Shown here piece after piece: positions 18,708 to 26,294 of a DNA stretch of 64,000 nt. Position 1 is the first letter of the stretch, and each line of letters opens with the position of its first letter. Source of the DNA: CAWAYR01 sp050250955 (GTDB taxonomy: Bacteria > Acidobacteriota > Vicinamibacteria > Vicinamibacterales > UBA2999). The stretch lies in assembly GCA_050250955.1 (NCBI GenBank), contig JBFWNR010000004.1, forward strand, positions 558,001 through 622,000, written 5' to 3'. A program made the translations under genes and the position numbers. The notes beneath the pieces were generated by a model. That model had not been told where the DNA came from. It worked only from the letters and a program-made list of their open reading frames with translations, and ran no database searches.

Positions 18708-20105
18708 GTGCGATCGAGCTTCGGCATCGCGGTGGCGCTGGCCGCGCTGGCGGTGGTGCCGCCGGCGGCACGCCAGCCCGTCCAGGTCGCCCTGGTGGTG
18801 AGCGGTGGCACGGTGGTGACGATGGATGCCGGGCGGCGCGTGCTCGCCGACGGCGCGGTCGCCATCGACGCCGAACGGATCGTCGCCGTCGGCCCGAGCC
18901 CGGCGATCGCGGCCGCGTATCGCGCCCAGACCACGCTCGACGCGACCGGTCAGGTCGTCCTGCCCGGTTTGATCAACACGCACACCCACGCGCCGATGGT
19001 GCTCTACCGCGGCCTGGCCGACGACCTGGCGCTGATGGACTGGCTCGAGCAGTACATCTTTCCCGCCGAGGCCAGGACGGTGAGTCCGGCGTTCGTCCGC
19101 ACCGGCACCCGCCTGGCGGCGCTGGAGATGATCCAGTCGGGAACGACGACCTACGCCGACATGTACTACTTCGAGGAGGAGATCGCCGCCGTCACCAGGG
19201 CCGCCGGCCTGCGCGGCGTCCTCGGCCAGACGATCATCCAGTTTCCGGTCGCCGACGCGAAGACGCCGGCCGACGGGCTGGCGCGCACCGCCGCCTTCAT
19301 CGCCCGCTACAAGCGCGACGACCTCATCGTGCCGGCGGTGGCGCCTCACGCCCTCTACACCAACGATCAAGCCACCCTGGCAGCGGCCCGCGACCTGGCG
19401 GTCCGCGAGGGCGTCCCGCTCCTCATCCACCTCGCCGAGACGGAAGCCGAGGTGGCCGCCGCCCGCGAGCGCGGCGCCGTCAGCCCGACAGCCTACCTGG
19501 AGTCGTTCGGGTTCTTCACCGGGGCACGGACGCTGGCGGCGCACGGCGTCTGGGTGTCGCCCGACGACATCGCCGTGCTGGCCCGCCGTGGTGTCGGGGT
19601 GGCGCACAATCCCGAGAGCAACATGAAACTGGCCAGCGGCACCGCGCCGGTCACCGACTATCTGGCCGCCGGCGTGGCGCTCGGGCTGGGTACCGACGGG
19701 GCGGCCAGCAACAACGACCTGGACATGTTCGAGGCGATGCGCCAGGCGTCGTTCCTCGCCAAGCACGCCACCCGCGACCCGCGGGCGCTCGGCGCCGCCG
19801 CCGCGCTCGAGATGGCCACGCTGGGCGGGGCCCGCGCCCTCGGCCTGGCCGACCGTATCGGCTCGCTCGAGCCCGGCAAGCTCGCCGATCTCATCACGGT
19901 GCGGATGACGCGCGCCCGGCAGACCCCGCTCTACGATCCCGTGTCGCACCTGGTCTACACGACCCGCGGCGACGACGTGGCGACGACCATCGTCAACGGC
20001 CGGGTCCTGATGCAGGACGGTGTGGTGCGGACGCTCGACGCCGCGGCGGTGCTGCGCGACGCCCGCGACGCGGCCGACGCGGTGCGGGCCGCGGTCAGGA
20101 AGTGA
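18708..20105 (+). CDS. Exported amidohydrolase of the SsnA/MtaD/TrzN type
   Basis: The 465-residue protein is a metal-dependent hydrolase: INTHTHAPMV (metal His pair), VAPHALYT, LIHLAETEAEV, HNPESNMKL and LGTDGAASNNDLDMFEAMR. The last is typical of the adenosine-type deaminase/chlorohydrolase branch (MTA/SAH deaminase relatives). Unusually, GTG 18708 gives a short Arg-start hydrophobic N-terminus that looks like a signal peptide, suggesting export. It lies between upp and hpt, consistent with a purine- or pyrimidine-like substrate, which remains unproven. Its end overlaps the converging hpt gene by 11 bases. Confidence 0.82.
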   Translation: MRSSFGIAVALAALAVVPPAARQPVQVALVVSGGTVVTMDAGRRVLADGAVAIDAERIVAVGPSPAIAAAYRAQTTLDATGQVVLPGLINTHTHAPMVLYRGLADDLALMDWLEQYIFPAEARTVSPAFVRTGTRLAALEMIQSGTTTYADMYYFEEEIAAVTRAAGLRGVLGQTIIQFPVADAKTPADGLARTAAFIARYKRDDLIVPAVAPHALYTNDQATLAAARDLAVREGVPLLIHLAETEAEVAAARERGAVSPTAYLESFGFFTGARTLAAHGVWVSPDDIAVLARRGVGVAHNPESNMKLASGTAPVTDYLAAGVALGLGTDGAASNNDLDMFEAMRQASFLAKHATRDPRALGAAAALEMATLGGARALGLADRIGSLEPGKLADLITVRMTRARQTPLYDPVSHLVYTTRGDDVATTIVNGRVLMQDGVVRTLDAAAVLRDARDAADAVRAAVRK

Positions 20106-20616
20106 GGATTCCGATGTACGGCAGGTGGCGGTAGTGTTCGTCGAAGTCCAGGCCGTAGCCGACCACGAAGTGGTCGTCGATGGCGAAGCCGACGTACTCG
20201 ACCGGCACGTCGACCTGGCGTCGCGCCGGCTTGGAGAGCAGGCACGCGGTGCGCAGCGATCGCGGGCCACGGGCGCGGAGGATGCCGTGCAGGTAGTTGA
20301 GGGTGAGTCCGGTGTCGACGATGTCCTCGACGACGATCACGTCACGATCCTGGAGGCCGCGATCGACGTCCTTGAGCATGCGGACCTCGCCCGAGGACGT
20401 CGTCCCGCCGGCGTAGCTCGAGACGGCGATGAAGTCCATCGTGCACGACCCGGGCAGCGCGCGGACGAGATCGGCCAGGAAGAACACCGAGCCCTTCAGC
20501 ACGGCGATGAAGTGGAGTTCGGCAGTCGGGGCGTCGCGACGGATCTCGGTGGCCAGTTCGCCGATCCGGGTGTGGATCCGATCGGCGGCAATCAGCGGCG
20601 TGACGGGCGACGGCAT
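20095..20616 (-). CDS. hpt: Hypoxanthine phosphoribosyltransferase
   Basis: The 173-residue protein has the type I PRTase fold of purine salvage: FIAVLKGSVFFLADL, the flexible loop SSYAGGTTSSGEVR, PRPP-binding VIVVEDIVDTGLTL, and C-terminal YVGFAIDDHFVVGYGLDFDEHYRHLPYIG cut here into recognisable parts. It makes IMP/GMP from hypoxanthine/guanine. The frame can begin at 20637, but ATG 20616 sits just behind a TGC-TACGCT box and gives the usual N-terminus. Confidence 0.95.
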   Translation of the reverse strand: MPSPVTPLIAADRIHTRIGELATEIRRDAPTAELHFIAVLKGSVFFLADLVRALPGSCTMDFIAVSSYAGGTTSSGEVRMLKDVDRGLQDRDVIVVEDIVDTGLTLNYLHGILRARGPRSLRTACLLSKPARRQVDVPVEYVGFAIDDHFVVGYGLDFDEHYRHLPYIGILTS

Positions 20617-20625
20617 CGGGCGGTG

Positions 20626-20634
20626 AGCGTAGCA
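20626..20634 (-). promoter_or_regulatory. Extended -10 (TGCTACGCT) of hpt
   Basis: On the minus strand TGC-TACGCT ends 9 bases before the hpt ATG 20616, giving a 2-4 base leader. Confidence 0.45.
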
Positions 20635-20660
20635 CACGCCCGCCGGCGGGAGCGCCGCCG

Positions 20661-21296
20661 ATGACGCCGCTGCGTTTCGAGATGCTCACCGAAGCCGACG
20701 CCCGCCGCCTCCCGCGCGGCACGACGGTGGTGCTCGCCCGCGGCGGACACATCACCCCGCTCGCCGCCGACACCCTGCGCGAACTGCGGGTGACGGTCGT
20801 CCACGACGGCGCGGCGGGCGACGCGGCGGCCCTGGCGCCGCCGAGTCCGGTGGCCCGGGTGGCCGTCGGCAGCGATCACACCGGTATCGCGCTGCGGCGC
20901 GCCATCCGCGATCACCTGCGCGGCCAGGGGCTTGCCGTGCAGGAGGTCGGTCCCGAGACACCCGAGGCGGTGGACTACCCGGATATCGCCGCGGCGGTCG
21001 GGCGCCTGGTCGCGCATCGCGAAGTCGACGGCGGCGTCGTCATCGACGGCGCCGGCCTGGGGTCGGCGATCGCCGCCAACAAGATCGCCGGCGTCCGCGC
21101 CGCGATGTGTACCGATCGCACGCTGGCCCGCTACGCCCGCGAGCACAACGGCGCCAACGTCCTCGCCCTCGGCGCCACCCTCGTGACGGTCGAGGCCGCG
21201 CTGGCCATCGTCGACACCTGGCGCACGACGCCGATGACCGAAGCCCGGTACCTCCGCCGCCTGGGCAAGATCCAGGCGCTCGAGACCCGCCGATGA
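20661..21296 (+). CDS. rpiB: RpiB-type sugar-phosphate isomerase with N-terminal extension and Asp for the catalytic Cys
   Basis: Residues 64-211 match RpiB (ribose-5-phosphate isomerase B): VAVGSDHTGIALR, YPDIA, IDGAGLGSAIAANKIAGVRAA, AREHNGANVLALGA. In classical RpiB the fourth motif begins CGTGxG with a catalytic Cys; here D129-G-A-G, so Asp replaces it. The first about 63 residues are extra and include RGGHITPLAADTLREL, resembling a short element seen in microcompartment-associated proteins. Overlaps deoC (ATGA). The substrate may differ from ribose-5-phosphate. Confidence 0.8.
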   Translation: MTPLRFEMLTEADARRLPRGTTVVLARGGHITPLAADTLRELRVTVVHDGAAGDAAALAPPSPVARVAVGSDHTGIALRRAIRDHLRGQGLAVQEVGPETPEAVDYPDIAAAVGRLVAHREVDGGVVIDGAGLGSAIAANKIAGVRAAMCTDRTLARYAREHNGANVLALGATLVTVEAALAIVDTWRTTPMTEARYLRRLGKIQALETRR

Positions 21297-22198
21297 CTGG
21301 CGCTGCCGACCGACGCCACGAGGTGGACCTGCGCCGCCTGGTGCAGATCATCGCCGAGGAACTGGCCGCCTACCGCGGCCAGCCGGCGCCACGCTGTGCC
21401 TGTCACGGCGTGCAGCAGGACTGCTGCCCGACGCAGGTCCAGGGTGTGCTCGACGCCGGCGCCGCCCGCCTCGGCCTGCACGCCGCCGGCGGCGGCGGCT
21501 CGGTGGCCGGGCTGATCGACCACACGCTGCTCAAGCCGGACGCCACTGCAGCCGACATCGAGACGCTTTGCCGGGAGGCCGCCGAACATCACTTCGCCAC
21601 CGTCTGCGTCAACCCGGCGTGGGTCGCGCTGGCGGCCCGGCGCCTGCGCGGCAGCGGAGTCGGCGTGTGCTCGGTGGTCGGGTTCCCGCTGGGCGCGACC
21701 ACCGCCGACGTCAAGGCCTACGAGACCCGGCGGGCGATCGTCGACGGCGCGACCGAGATCGACATGGTGATCAACGTCGGCGCGCTCAAATCAGGGGAGC
21801 TGCGCCTGGTCGAGCAGGACATCGAGGCCGTGGCCACGGCGTGCCGCGCCTGCGGTGTCACCAGCAAGGTCATCATCGAGGCGGCGCTCCTCACCGACGA
21901 CGAGAAGGTCACCGCCTGCACCCTGGCCAAGGCCGCTGGCGCCGATTTCGTCAAGACCTCGACCGGCTTCGGCCCCGGAGGCGCCACCGTCGCCGATGTG
22001 GCGCTGATGCGCCGGGTCGTCGGCGACGCGATGGGCGTCAAGGCGGCCGGCGGCGTCCGCGACCTGGGGCAGGTGCAGGCGATGGTCGCGGCCGGTGCGT
22101 CCAGGGTCGGCGCCAGCGCCGGGGTACGCATCGTCCGCGAGTCGGCGGCGCCGGGTGGAGCCGCCAGTGACTCCGGGGCGGCGCGGAGCGGCTATTGA
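21293..22198 (+). CDS. deoC: Deoxyribose-phosphate aldolase with Cys-rich N-terminal extension
   Basis: The 301-residue protein has a class I DeoC core (from about residue 72): IDHTLLKPDAT, VCVNPAWV, VVGFPLG, EIDMVINVGALKSG, VIIEAALLTDDEK and the Schiff-base Lys motif FVKTSTGFGPGGAT. It cleaves 2-deoxyribose-5-phosphate to glyceraldehyde-3-phosphate and acetaldehyde. The first about 71 residues are not part of the core and carry a cysteine cluster (C35, C37, C44, C45 with H38). ATG 21293 overlaps the rpiB stop. Paired with the extended RpiB, this suggests a linked sugar-phosphate pathway. Confidence 0.88.
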   Translation: MTGAADRRHEVDLRRLVQIIAEELAAYRGQPAPRCACHGVQQDCCPTQVQGVLDAGAARLGLHAAGGGGSVAGLIDHTLLKPDATAADIETLCREAAEHHFATVCVNPAWVALAARRLRGSGVGVCSVVGFPLGATTADVKAYETRRAIVDGATEIDMVINVGALKSGELRLVEQDIEAVATACRACGVTSKVIIEAALLTDDEKVTACTLAKAAGADFVKTSTGFGPGGATVADVALMRRVVGDAMGVKAAGGVRDLGQVQAMVAAGASRVGASAGVRIVRESAAPGGAASDSGAARSGY

Positions 22199-22845
22199 GG
22201 GCGCGGTGGCTGAGCAGCCGGCCGGCGCGTCGGCTGGCGCTGGCGGTCGTGGCGATGAGTGTCGCCGCGGCCACCCCGGCCATCGCCCAGCTTCGCGATC
22301 CCGTGGGCGGACTGGCCATCGACGCGCGGGCCCTGACCGTGTCGCTGCCAGCGACTGCCGGCTGGACGCCGACGGCGCTCGACGCCGGGTCGATCGTCCC
22401 CGGCCGCGGCTGGGGCGGGGAAGCCGGGGCCCACATCGTCTTCGGCCCGGGGCGTCATCGCCGGCTCGGCCTCGGAGCGTCCGCGCTGTGGGCCCAGGGA
22501 CGCTCCACCGGCAGCGAGGGCGCCGCGCAGGTGACCACCCGGCTGACCGCCGTCGCCCCGCACGTGTCGTGGAACTTCGGACACCGTCTCGGCTGGAGCT
22601 ACCTCAGCGGCGGGGCCGGCCTCGCCCGGGTCGCGTCGGAGATCGACGGCGGGGCGCCGGACCCGAGCGGCTGGGGCACGGTGTTCCACTACGGGGGCGG
22701 CGCCCGCTGGTTCGTCAGCCAACACGTCGCCGTCTCGCTCGACCTGCGCTTCTGGGCGCTCACCCCGCGCGGGGCGATCGGCGATCGGCCCGGCGGGCCG
22801 GCCAACACCCGGGTCGCGTTCGGGGCTGGATTGTCCGTGCGCTAG
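22195..22845 (+). CDS. Secreted/outer-membrane beta-barrel-like protein, unknown function
   Basis: The 216-residue protein has an Arg-rich start and a signal peptide ending near ATPAIAQ. The mature part has alternating Gly/aromatic strands (LGWSYLSGGAGLARV, FHYGGGARWFVSQHVAVSL) ending in FGAGLSVR, the look of a small OmpA/OmpW-like barrel. TTG 22195 overlaps the deoC stop (TTGA); ATG 22255 is inside the signal peptide. Function unknown. Confidence 0.55.
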   Translation: MRARWLSSRPARRLALAVVAMSVAAATPAIAQLRDPVGGLAIDARALTVSLPATAGWTPTALDAGSIVPGRGWGGEAGAHIVFGPGRHRRLGLGASALWAQGRSTGSEGAAQVTTRLTAVAPHVSWNFGHRLGWSYLSGGAGLARVASEIDGGAPDPSGWGTVFHYGGGARWFVSQHVAVSLDLRFWALTPRGAIGDRPGGPANTRVAFGAGLSVR

Positions 22846-22895
22846 CGGCGGAGGAGCTGCCGGCGAAGGCGGGGCGGCAGGTCAAGTGCAAAGGA

Positions 22896-22970
22896 TGGAG
22901 CGGGAGACGGGGATCGAACCCGCGACCAACAGCTTGGGAAGCTGTGACTCTACCACTGAGTTACTCCCGC
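22896..22970 (-). tRNA. tRNA-Gly (CCC)
   Basis: Minus-strand cloverleaf: acceptor GCGGGAG/CTCCCGC, D-arm ACTC/GAGT, anticodon stem ACAGC/GCTGT with loop TTCCCAA (anticodon CCC), T-arm GCGGG/CCCGT with TTCGATC, discriminator T and encoded CCA. It lies 37 bases downstream of the kinase-like gene on the same strand. Confidence 0.93.
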
Positions 22971-23007
22971 TCAGTCGGCTCATTCTACCATCGCGCCCCG
23001 GGGCGCT

Positions 23008-23892
23008 CTAGTGCGGCGCCGGCGGCCGCGGCTTCGGCTCGACGCCGTAGAGCACGGCGGCCCCGCCCTTGGTCTTGATCAGAGCGTCGAAGTGTGCGAC
23101 CAGCAGGTCGCGGCGCTTCAACACCGCCTCCTGCTCGAAGCTGGTGAGGCAGTGCGTGGTCGCGGCCTTCACCGTCGCCGCGTCGAGTTCGCGCAGCCGC
23201 TGCAGCAGCGTGCGGTCGATCTGGTGCAGATCGGCCGGGTACTTCAGTTCGTCCCAGAGCCGGAAGGCCCGCGTGAAGTCGATCATCCACAGCTTCCAGT
23301 CCTGGGTGATCAGCACGTTGCCGAGGTTGCGGTCGGTGTCGCCGACCAGCGCCGCGAACACCCGCATCTTGTACATCTGCTGGTTCCAGGCGCTCGGGTT
23401 GGGTGGCTGCCGCTTCTCCTTGATTCGGGTCGACTCGTCGAAGGCGTCGTCGATCCACCAGGTGATCGTGCCCTCCCGGCCGTTCCAGACGCGGTGCACG
23501 GTGACCGGCATCATCCCGTCGAGGTCGAGCATGCCGGCCAGGGCGTAGGCGGCCAGGTTGAAGTGGTGCGAATCGGCGAAGTTGAACTCCACGCCCTTCG
23601 GGCCGAAGTCGGCCTGGGCGCGACGCTCGTAGACCGACTGGAACGCGGCGTCGTGGGTCAGGGTGCCGTCGGTCAGCGTCAGCCGCAGCGGCACCGTGAC
23701 CCCGCGGCCGATCGACCGACTGCGGACGACGCGGGCGGTGCGCAGGAACTCGGCCTGCGCCGCCGGCGAGAGCGCCGTTTGAGATGACGCGAGGGCGTTC
23801 GGTGGGGCGGCGGGCTGCGCGCCGACCTGAGGCGCCGGCATCGCCACGACACTTGCCAGGACCACGACGACCGCTGCGCCGAGCCGCATCAT
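23008..23892 (-). CDS. Secreted kinase-like protein (acidobacterial family)
   Basis: The 294-residue protein starts with a signal peptide. The mature part has GRGVTVPLRLTLTDGT followed by THDAAFQSV, and GDTDRNLGNVLI ... LWMIDFTRAF. The latter resembles the catalytic DxxxxN and metal-binding Asp of HipA/PI3K/Fam20-like kinases. Kinase activity outside the cytoplasm would be unusual; identification rests on motif resemblance only. ATG 23892 is chosen over GTG 23898 because a GGGAGG Shine-Dalgarno lies 5 bases upstream. A TAGGAT box at 23928-23923 may be its -10. Confidence 0.6.
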   Translation of the reverse strand: MMRLGAAVVVVLASVVAMPAPQVGAQPAAPPNALASSQTALSPAAQAEFLRTARVVRSRSIGRGVTVPLRLTLTDGTLTHDAAFQSVYERRAQADFGPKGVEFNFADSHHFNLAAYALAGMLDLDGMMPVTVHRVWNGREGTITWWIDDAFDESTRIKEKRQPPNPSAWNQQMYKMRVFAALVGDTDRNLGNVLITQDWKLWMIDFTRAFRLWDELKYPADLHQIDRTLLQRLRELDAATVKAATTHCLTSFEQEAVLKRRDLLVAHFDALIKTKGGAAVLYGVEPKPRPPAPH

Positions 23893-23922
23893 GGGCACCT
23901 CCCGGAGGCCGGAACCGACGGC

Positions 23923-23928
23923 ATCCTA
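23923..23928 (-). promoter_or_regulatory. -10 box TAGGAT of the kinase-like gene
   Basis: Minus-strand GGG-TAGGAT in the 69-bp gap below copA, about 30 bases before ATG 23892; this leader does contain a Shine-Dalgarno sequence. Confidence 0.3.
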
Positions 23929-23961
23929 CCCGAAATCAGCGACGTGTGTGGCGGCGTCCCG

Positions 23962-26268
23962 TCAGGGCAGGGGCAGGCGGCGAAGGCGCAGGCTGTTGCC
24001 GACCACGCTGACCGAACTGACCGCCATCGCGGCGCTGGCCAGCACCGGGCTGAGCAGCAGCCCGAAGGCCGGGTAGAAGACCCCGGCCGCCACCGGGATG
24101 CCGACGACGTTGTAGACGAACGCCCAGAAGAGGTTCTGGCGCATCGTGCGCATCGTGGCCCGGGCCAGCCGCAGGGCCCTGGGCACGCCGCGCACGTCGT
24201 TGCGCAGCAGGGCGATATCGGCCGCTTCGACGGCGACGTCCGTGCCCGACGCCAGGGCGATGCCGACCGCGGCGGCGGAGAGCGCCGGGGCATCGTTGAT
24301 GCCGTCGCCGACCATTGCGACGACGTGCCCCTCGCCGATCAGGCGGGTGACCTCGTCCCGCTTGCCGGCCGGCAGCACCCCGGCGACGACCGCCTCGATG
24401 CCCAGGGCCGAGGCCACGCGGCGGGCCGGCGCCGGCTGGTCGCCGGTGAGGAGCACCGGGCGGAGTCCGAGTGCCCGCACCGCGGCCACGGCATCGGCCG
24501 CCTCGGGGCGGACGGCATCGTCGAGCACGATGACGCCGACGGGGGCGCCGTCGCGCGCCACACTCACCGCCGTGCCCGGGCCTGGGTCGCGCTCCCCGTC
24601 ACTTCCGGTGAAGGCGGCCCGGCCGACCCGCACCGTCGCCCCCTCGACCTGCCCCTCGACACCCAGGCCGGGTTCGGCGCGCACGTCCCGCGCGGCCGGC
24701 ACCGCCACGCCGCGCGCCCGCGCCTCGGCGACGATGGCGGCAGCCAGCGGGTGCTCGGAGTGCGCTTCGACGGCGGCGGCCAGGGCGAGCAGCATCGGCT
24801 CGTTCACGCCGCGCGCCGGCTGCACCGCGGTCACCACCGGCCGGCCGATGGTCAGCGTGCCGGTCTTGTCGAAGACCACCGCGGTCACCGCGGCCGCCCG
24901 TTGCAGCGCCTCGCCGCCCTTGACCAGCAACCCGACCTCGGCGCCACGGCCGGTCGCCACCATCACGGCCGTCGGCACCGCCAGTCCCATCGCGCACGGG
25001 CAGGCGATGATGAGCACGGCGACGCCGTTGGCGAAGGCGCGGACCAGTCCGGCCTGGCCGCCGAACAGCGCCCAGGCAGCCACGGTCAGCACCGCGACGG
25101 CGATGACCGCCGGGACGAACACCGCGGCAACGCGATCGGCGAGGTGCTGGATCGGCGCCCGGGTCGCCTGCGCGTCCTGCATCAGCCGCACGATCTGGGC
25201 GAGCACGCTCGACGCACCGGCGGCGGTGGTCCGCACGATCAGGGTGCCGGTGCCGTTGACGGTGGCGCCGACGACCCGGGCACCGGGCGCCTTGGCCACC
25301 GGCATCGGCTCGCCGGTGAGCATCGCCTCGTCGACGGCCGAGCGGCCCTCGGTGACGACGCCGTCGGCCGGCAGGCGCTCGCCGGGTCGCACGACGACCA
25401 GGTCGCCGACCCGCAGGCTGCCAATCGCCCGCTCGTCCTCACGCCCGTCGTCCAGACGGACCCGCGCCGTGGCCGGCTGCAGCGCCACCAGGCGGGCGAG
25501 GGCCGCCGTGGTCTGACGCTTGGCGCGGGCTTCCAGGGCCCGCCCCACCAGCACCAGGGCGACGATGAAGAGGGCGGCTTCGTAGTAGACGTCTGGCGCG
25601 ACGCCGGCGCGGATGAACGCCGCGGGGGCGAGGGTCGTCGCCACCGAATACAGGAAGGCCGCGCCGGTGCCGACCGCCACCAGCGTGTTCATGTCGGCGG
25701 TCCGATGCCGGAGGTTGCGCCAGGCGCGCACGTAGAACTCGCCGCCGGCCCAGGCCAGCACGCCGGCCGTGACGACGAGCAGAGTCCAGGCCAGCCCGGC
25801 CGGTGGCAGCGCGTAGAGCGAGGGCAGCGCACGCTGCAGGCCCGGCCCGATCACCTCGGCCGCCCAGCGCATGAACGGGTCGGCCGAGACCAGGTGGTCG
25901 TGGCCGGCCGGCGCCATCAGCGGCATGCCGGCGATCATCGCCGCCACGCCGGCCGCCAGGCTCACCGCCGCCTTCGCCAGGCGGAGCCCGGCCCCGGGTT
26001 CGCCGTCGGCGGCGGCCCGGACCGCGGGCGCGCCGAACAGGTCGTCGGCCTCGGGCGGCGCGGCCTCGTAGCCGACGTCCCGGACGGCATCGAGCAGCCC
26101 GGGCAGTTCGACGCGCTGCGGGTCGTAGGTGACGGTGGCCGCATGGAGCATCAGGTTGACGCTCGCCGCCGACACCCCGGCGGTGCGGGTCAGCGCGCGT
26201 TCCACCGCGCTCTGGCACGCCGCGCAGGTCATGCCCCGTACCGGGAAGGTGACGCGAGCGGTGGCCAT
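23962..26268 (-). CDS. copA: Copper-transporting P1B-type ATPase
   Basis: The 768-residue protein has an N-terminal heavy-metal-associated domain with GMTCAACQ (Cu-binding CxxC). Eight predicted membrane helices include ACPCAMGLAVP (the CPC metal site). It also has phosphorylation motif VFDKTGTLTIG, SEHPLA (His of the N-domain) and hinge GDGINDAPAL. It exports Cu(I) from the cytoplasm. ATG 26268 is chosen; the long frame upstream is a shadow of the phosphomannomutase gene. It lies 26 bases downstream of that gene, on the same strand. Confidence 0.95.
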   Translation of the reverse strand: MATARVTFPVRGMTCAACQSAVERALTRTAGVSAASVNLMLHAATVTYDPQRVELPGLLDAVRDVGYEAAPPEADDLFGAPAVRAAADGEPGAGLRLAKAAVSLAAGVAAMIAGMPLMAPAGHDHLVSADPFMRWAAEVIGPGLQRALPSLYALPPAGLAWTLLVVTAGVLAWAGGEFYVRAWRNLRHRTADMNTLVAVGTGAAFLYSVATTLAPAAFIRAGVAPDVYYEAALFIVALVLVGRALEARAKRQTTAALARLVALQPATARVRLDDGREDERAIGSLRVGDLVVVRPGERLPADGVVTEGRSAVDEAMLTGEPMPVAKAPGARVVGATVNGTGTLIVRTTAAGASSVLAQIVRLMQDAQATRAPIQHLADRVAAVFVPAVIAVAVLTVAAWALFGGQAGLVRAFANGVAVLIIACPCAMGLAVPTAVMVATGRGAEVGLLVKGGEALQRAAAVTAVVFDKTGTLTIGRPVVTAVQPARGVNEPMLLALAAAVEAHSEHPLAAAIVAEARARGVAVPAARDVRAEPGLGVEGQVEGATVRVGRAAFTGSDGERDPGPGTAVSVARDGAPVGVIVLDDAVRPEAADAVAAVRALGLRPVLLTGDQPAPARRVASALGIEAVVAGVLPAGKRDEVTRLIGEGHVVAMVGDGINDAPALSAAAVGIALASGTDVAVEAADIALLRNDVRGVPRALRLARATMRTMRQNLFWAFVYNVVGIPVAAGVFYPAFGLLLSPVLASAAMAVSSVSVVGNSLRLRRLPLP

Positions 26269-26294
26269 CAGCCGAACGCCTTCCCGCCGGGACG

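Noticed and set aside
20095..20105. Eleven-base overlap of converging amidohydrolase and hpt as a regulatory device
   Set aside because: Short 3' overlaps are common in compact genomes; nothing else suggests antisense control.
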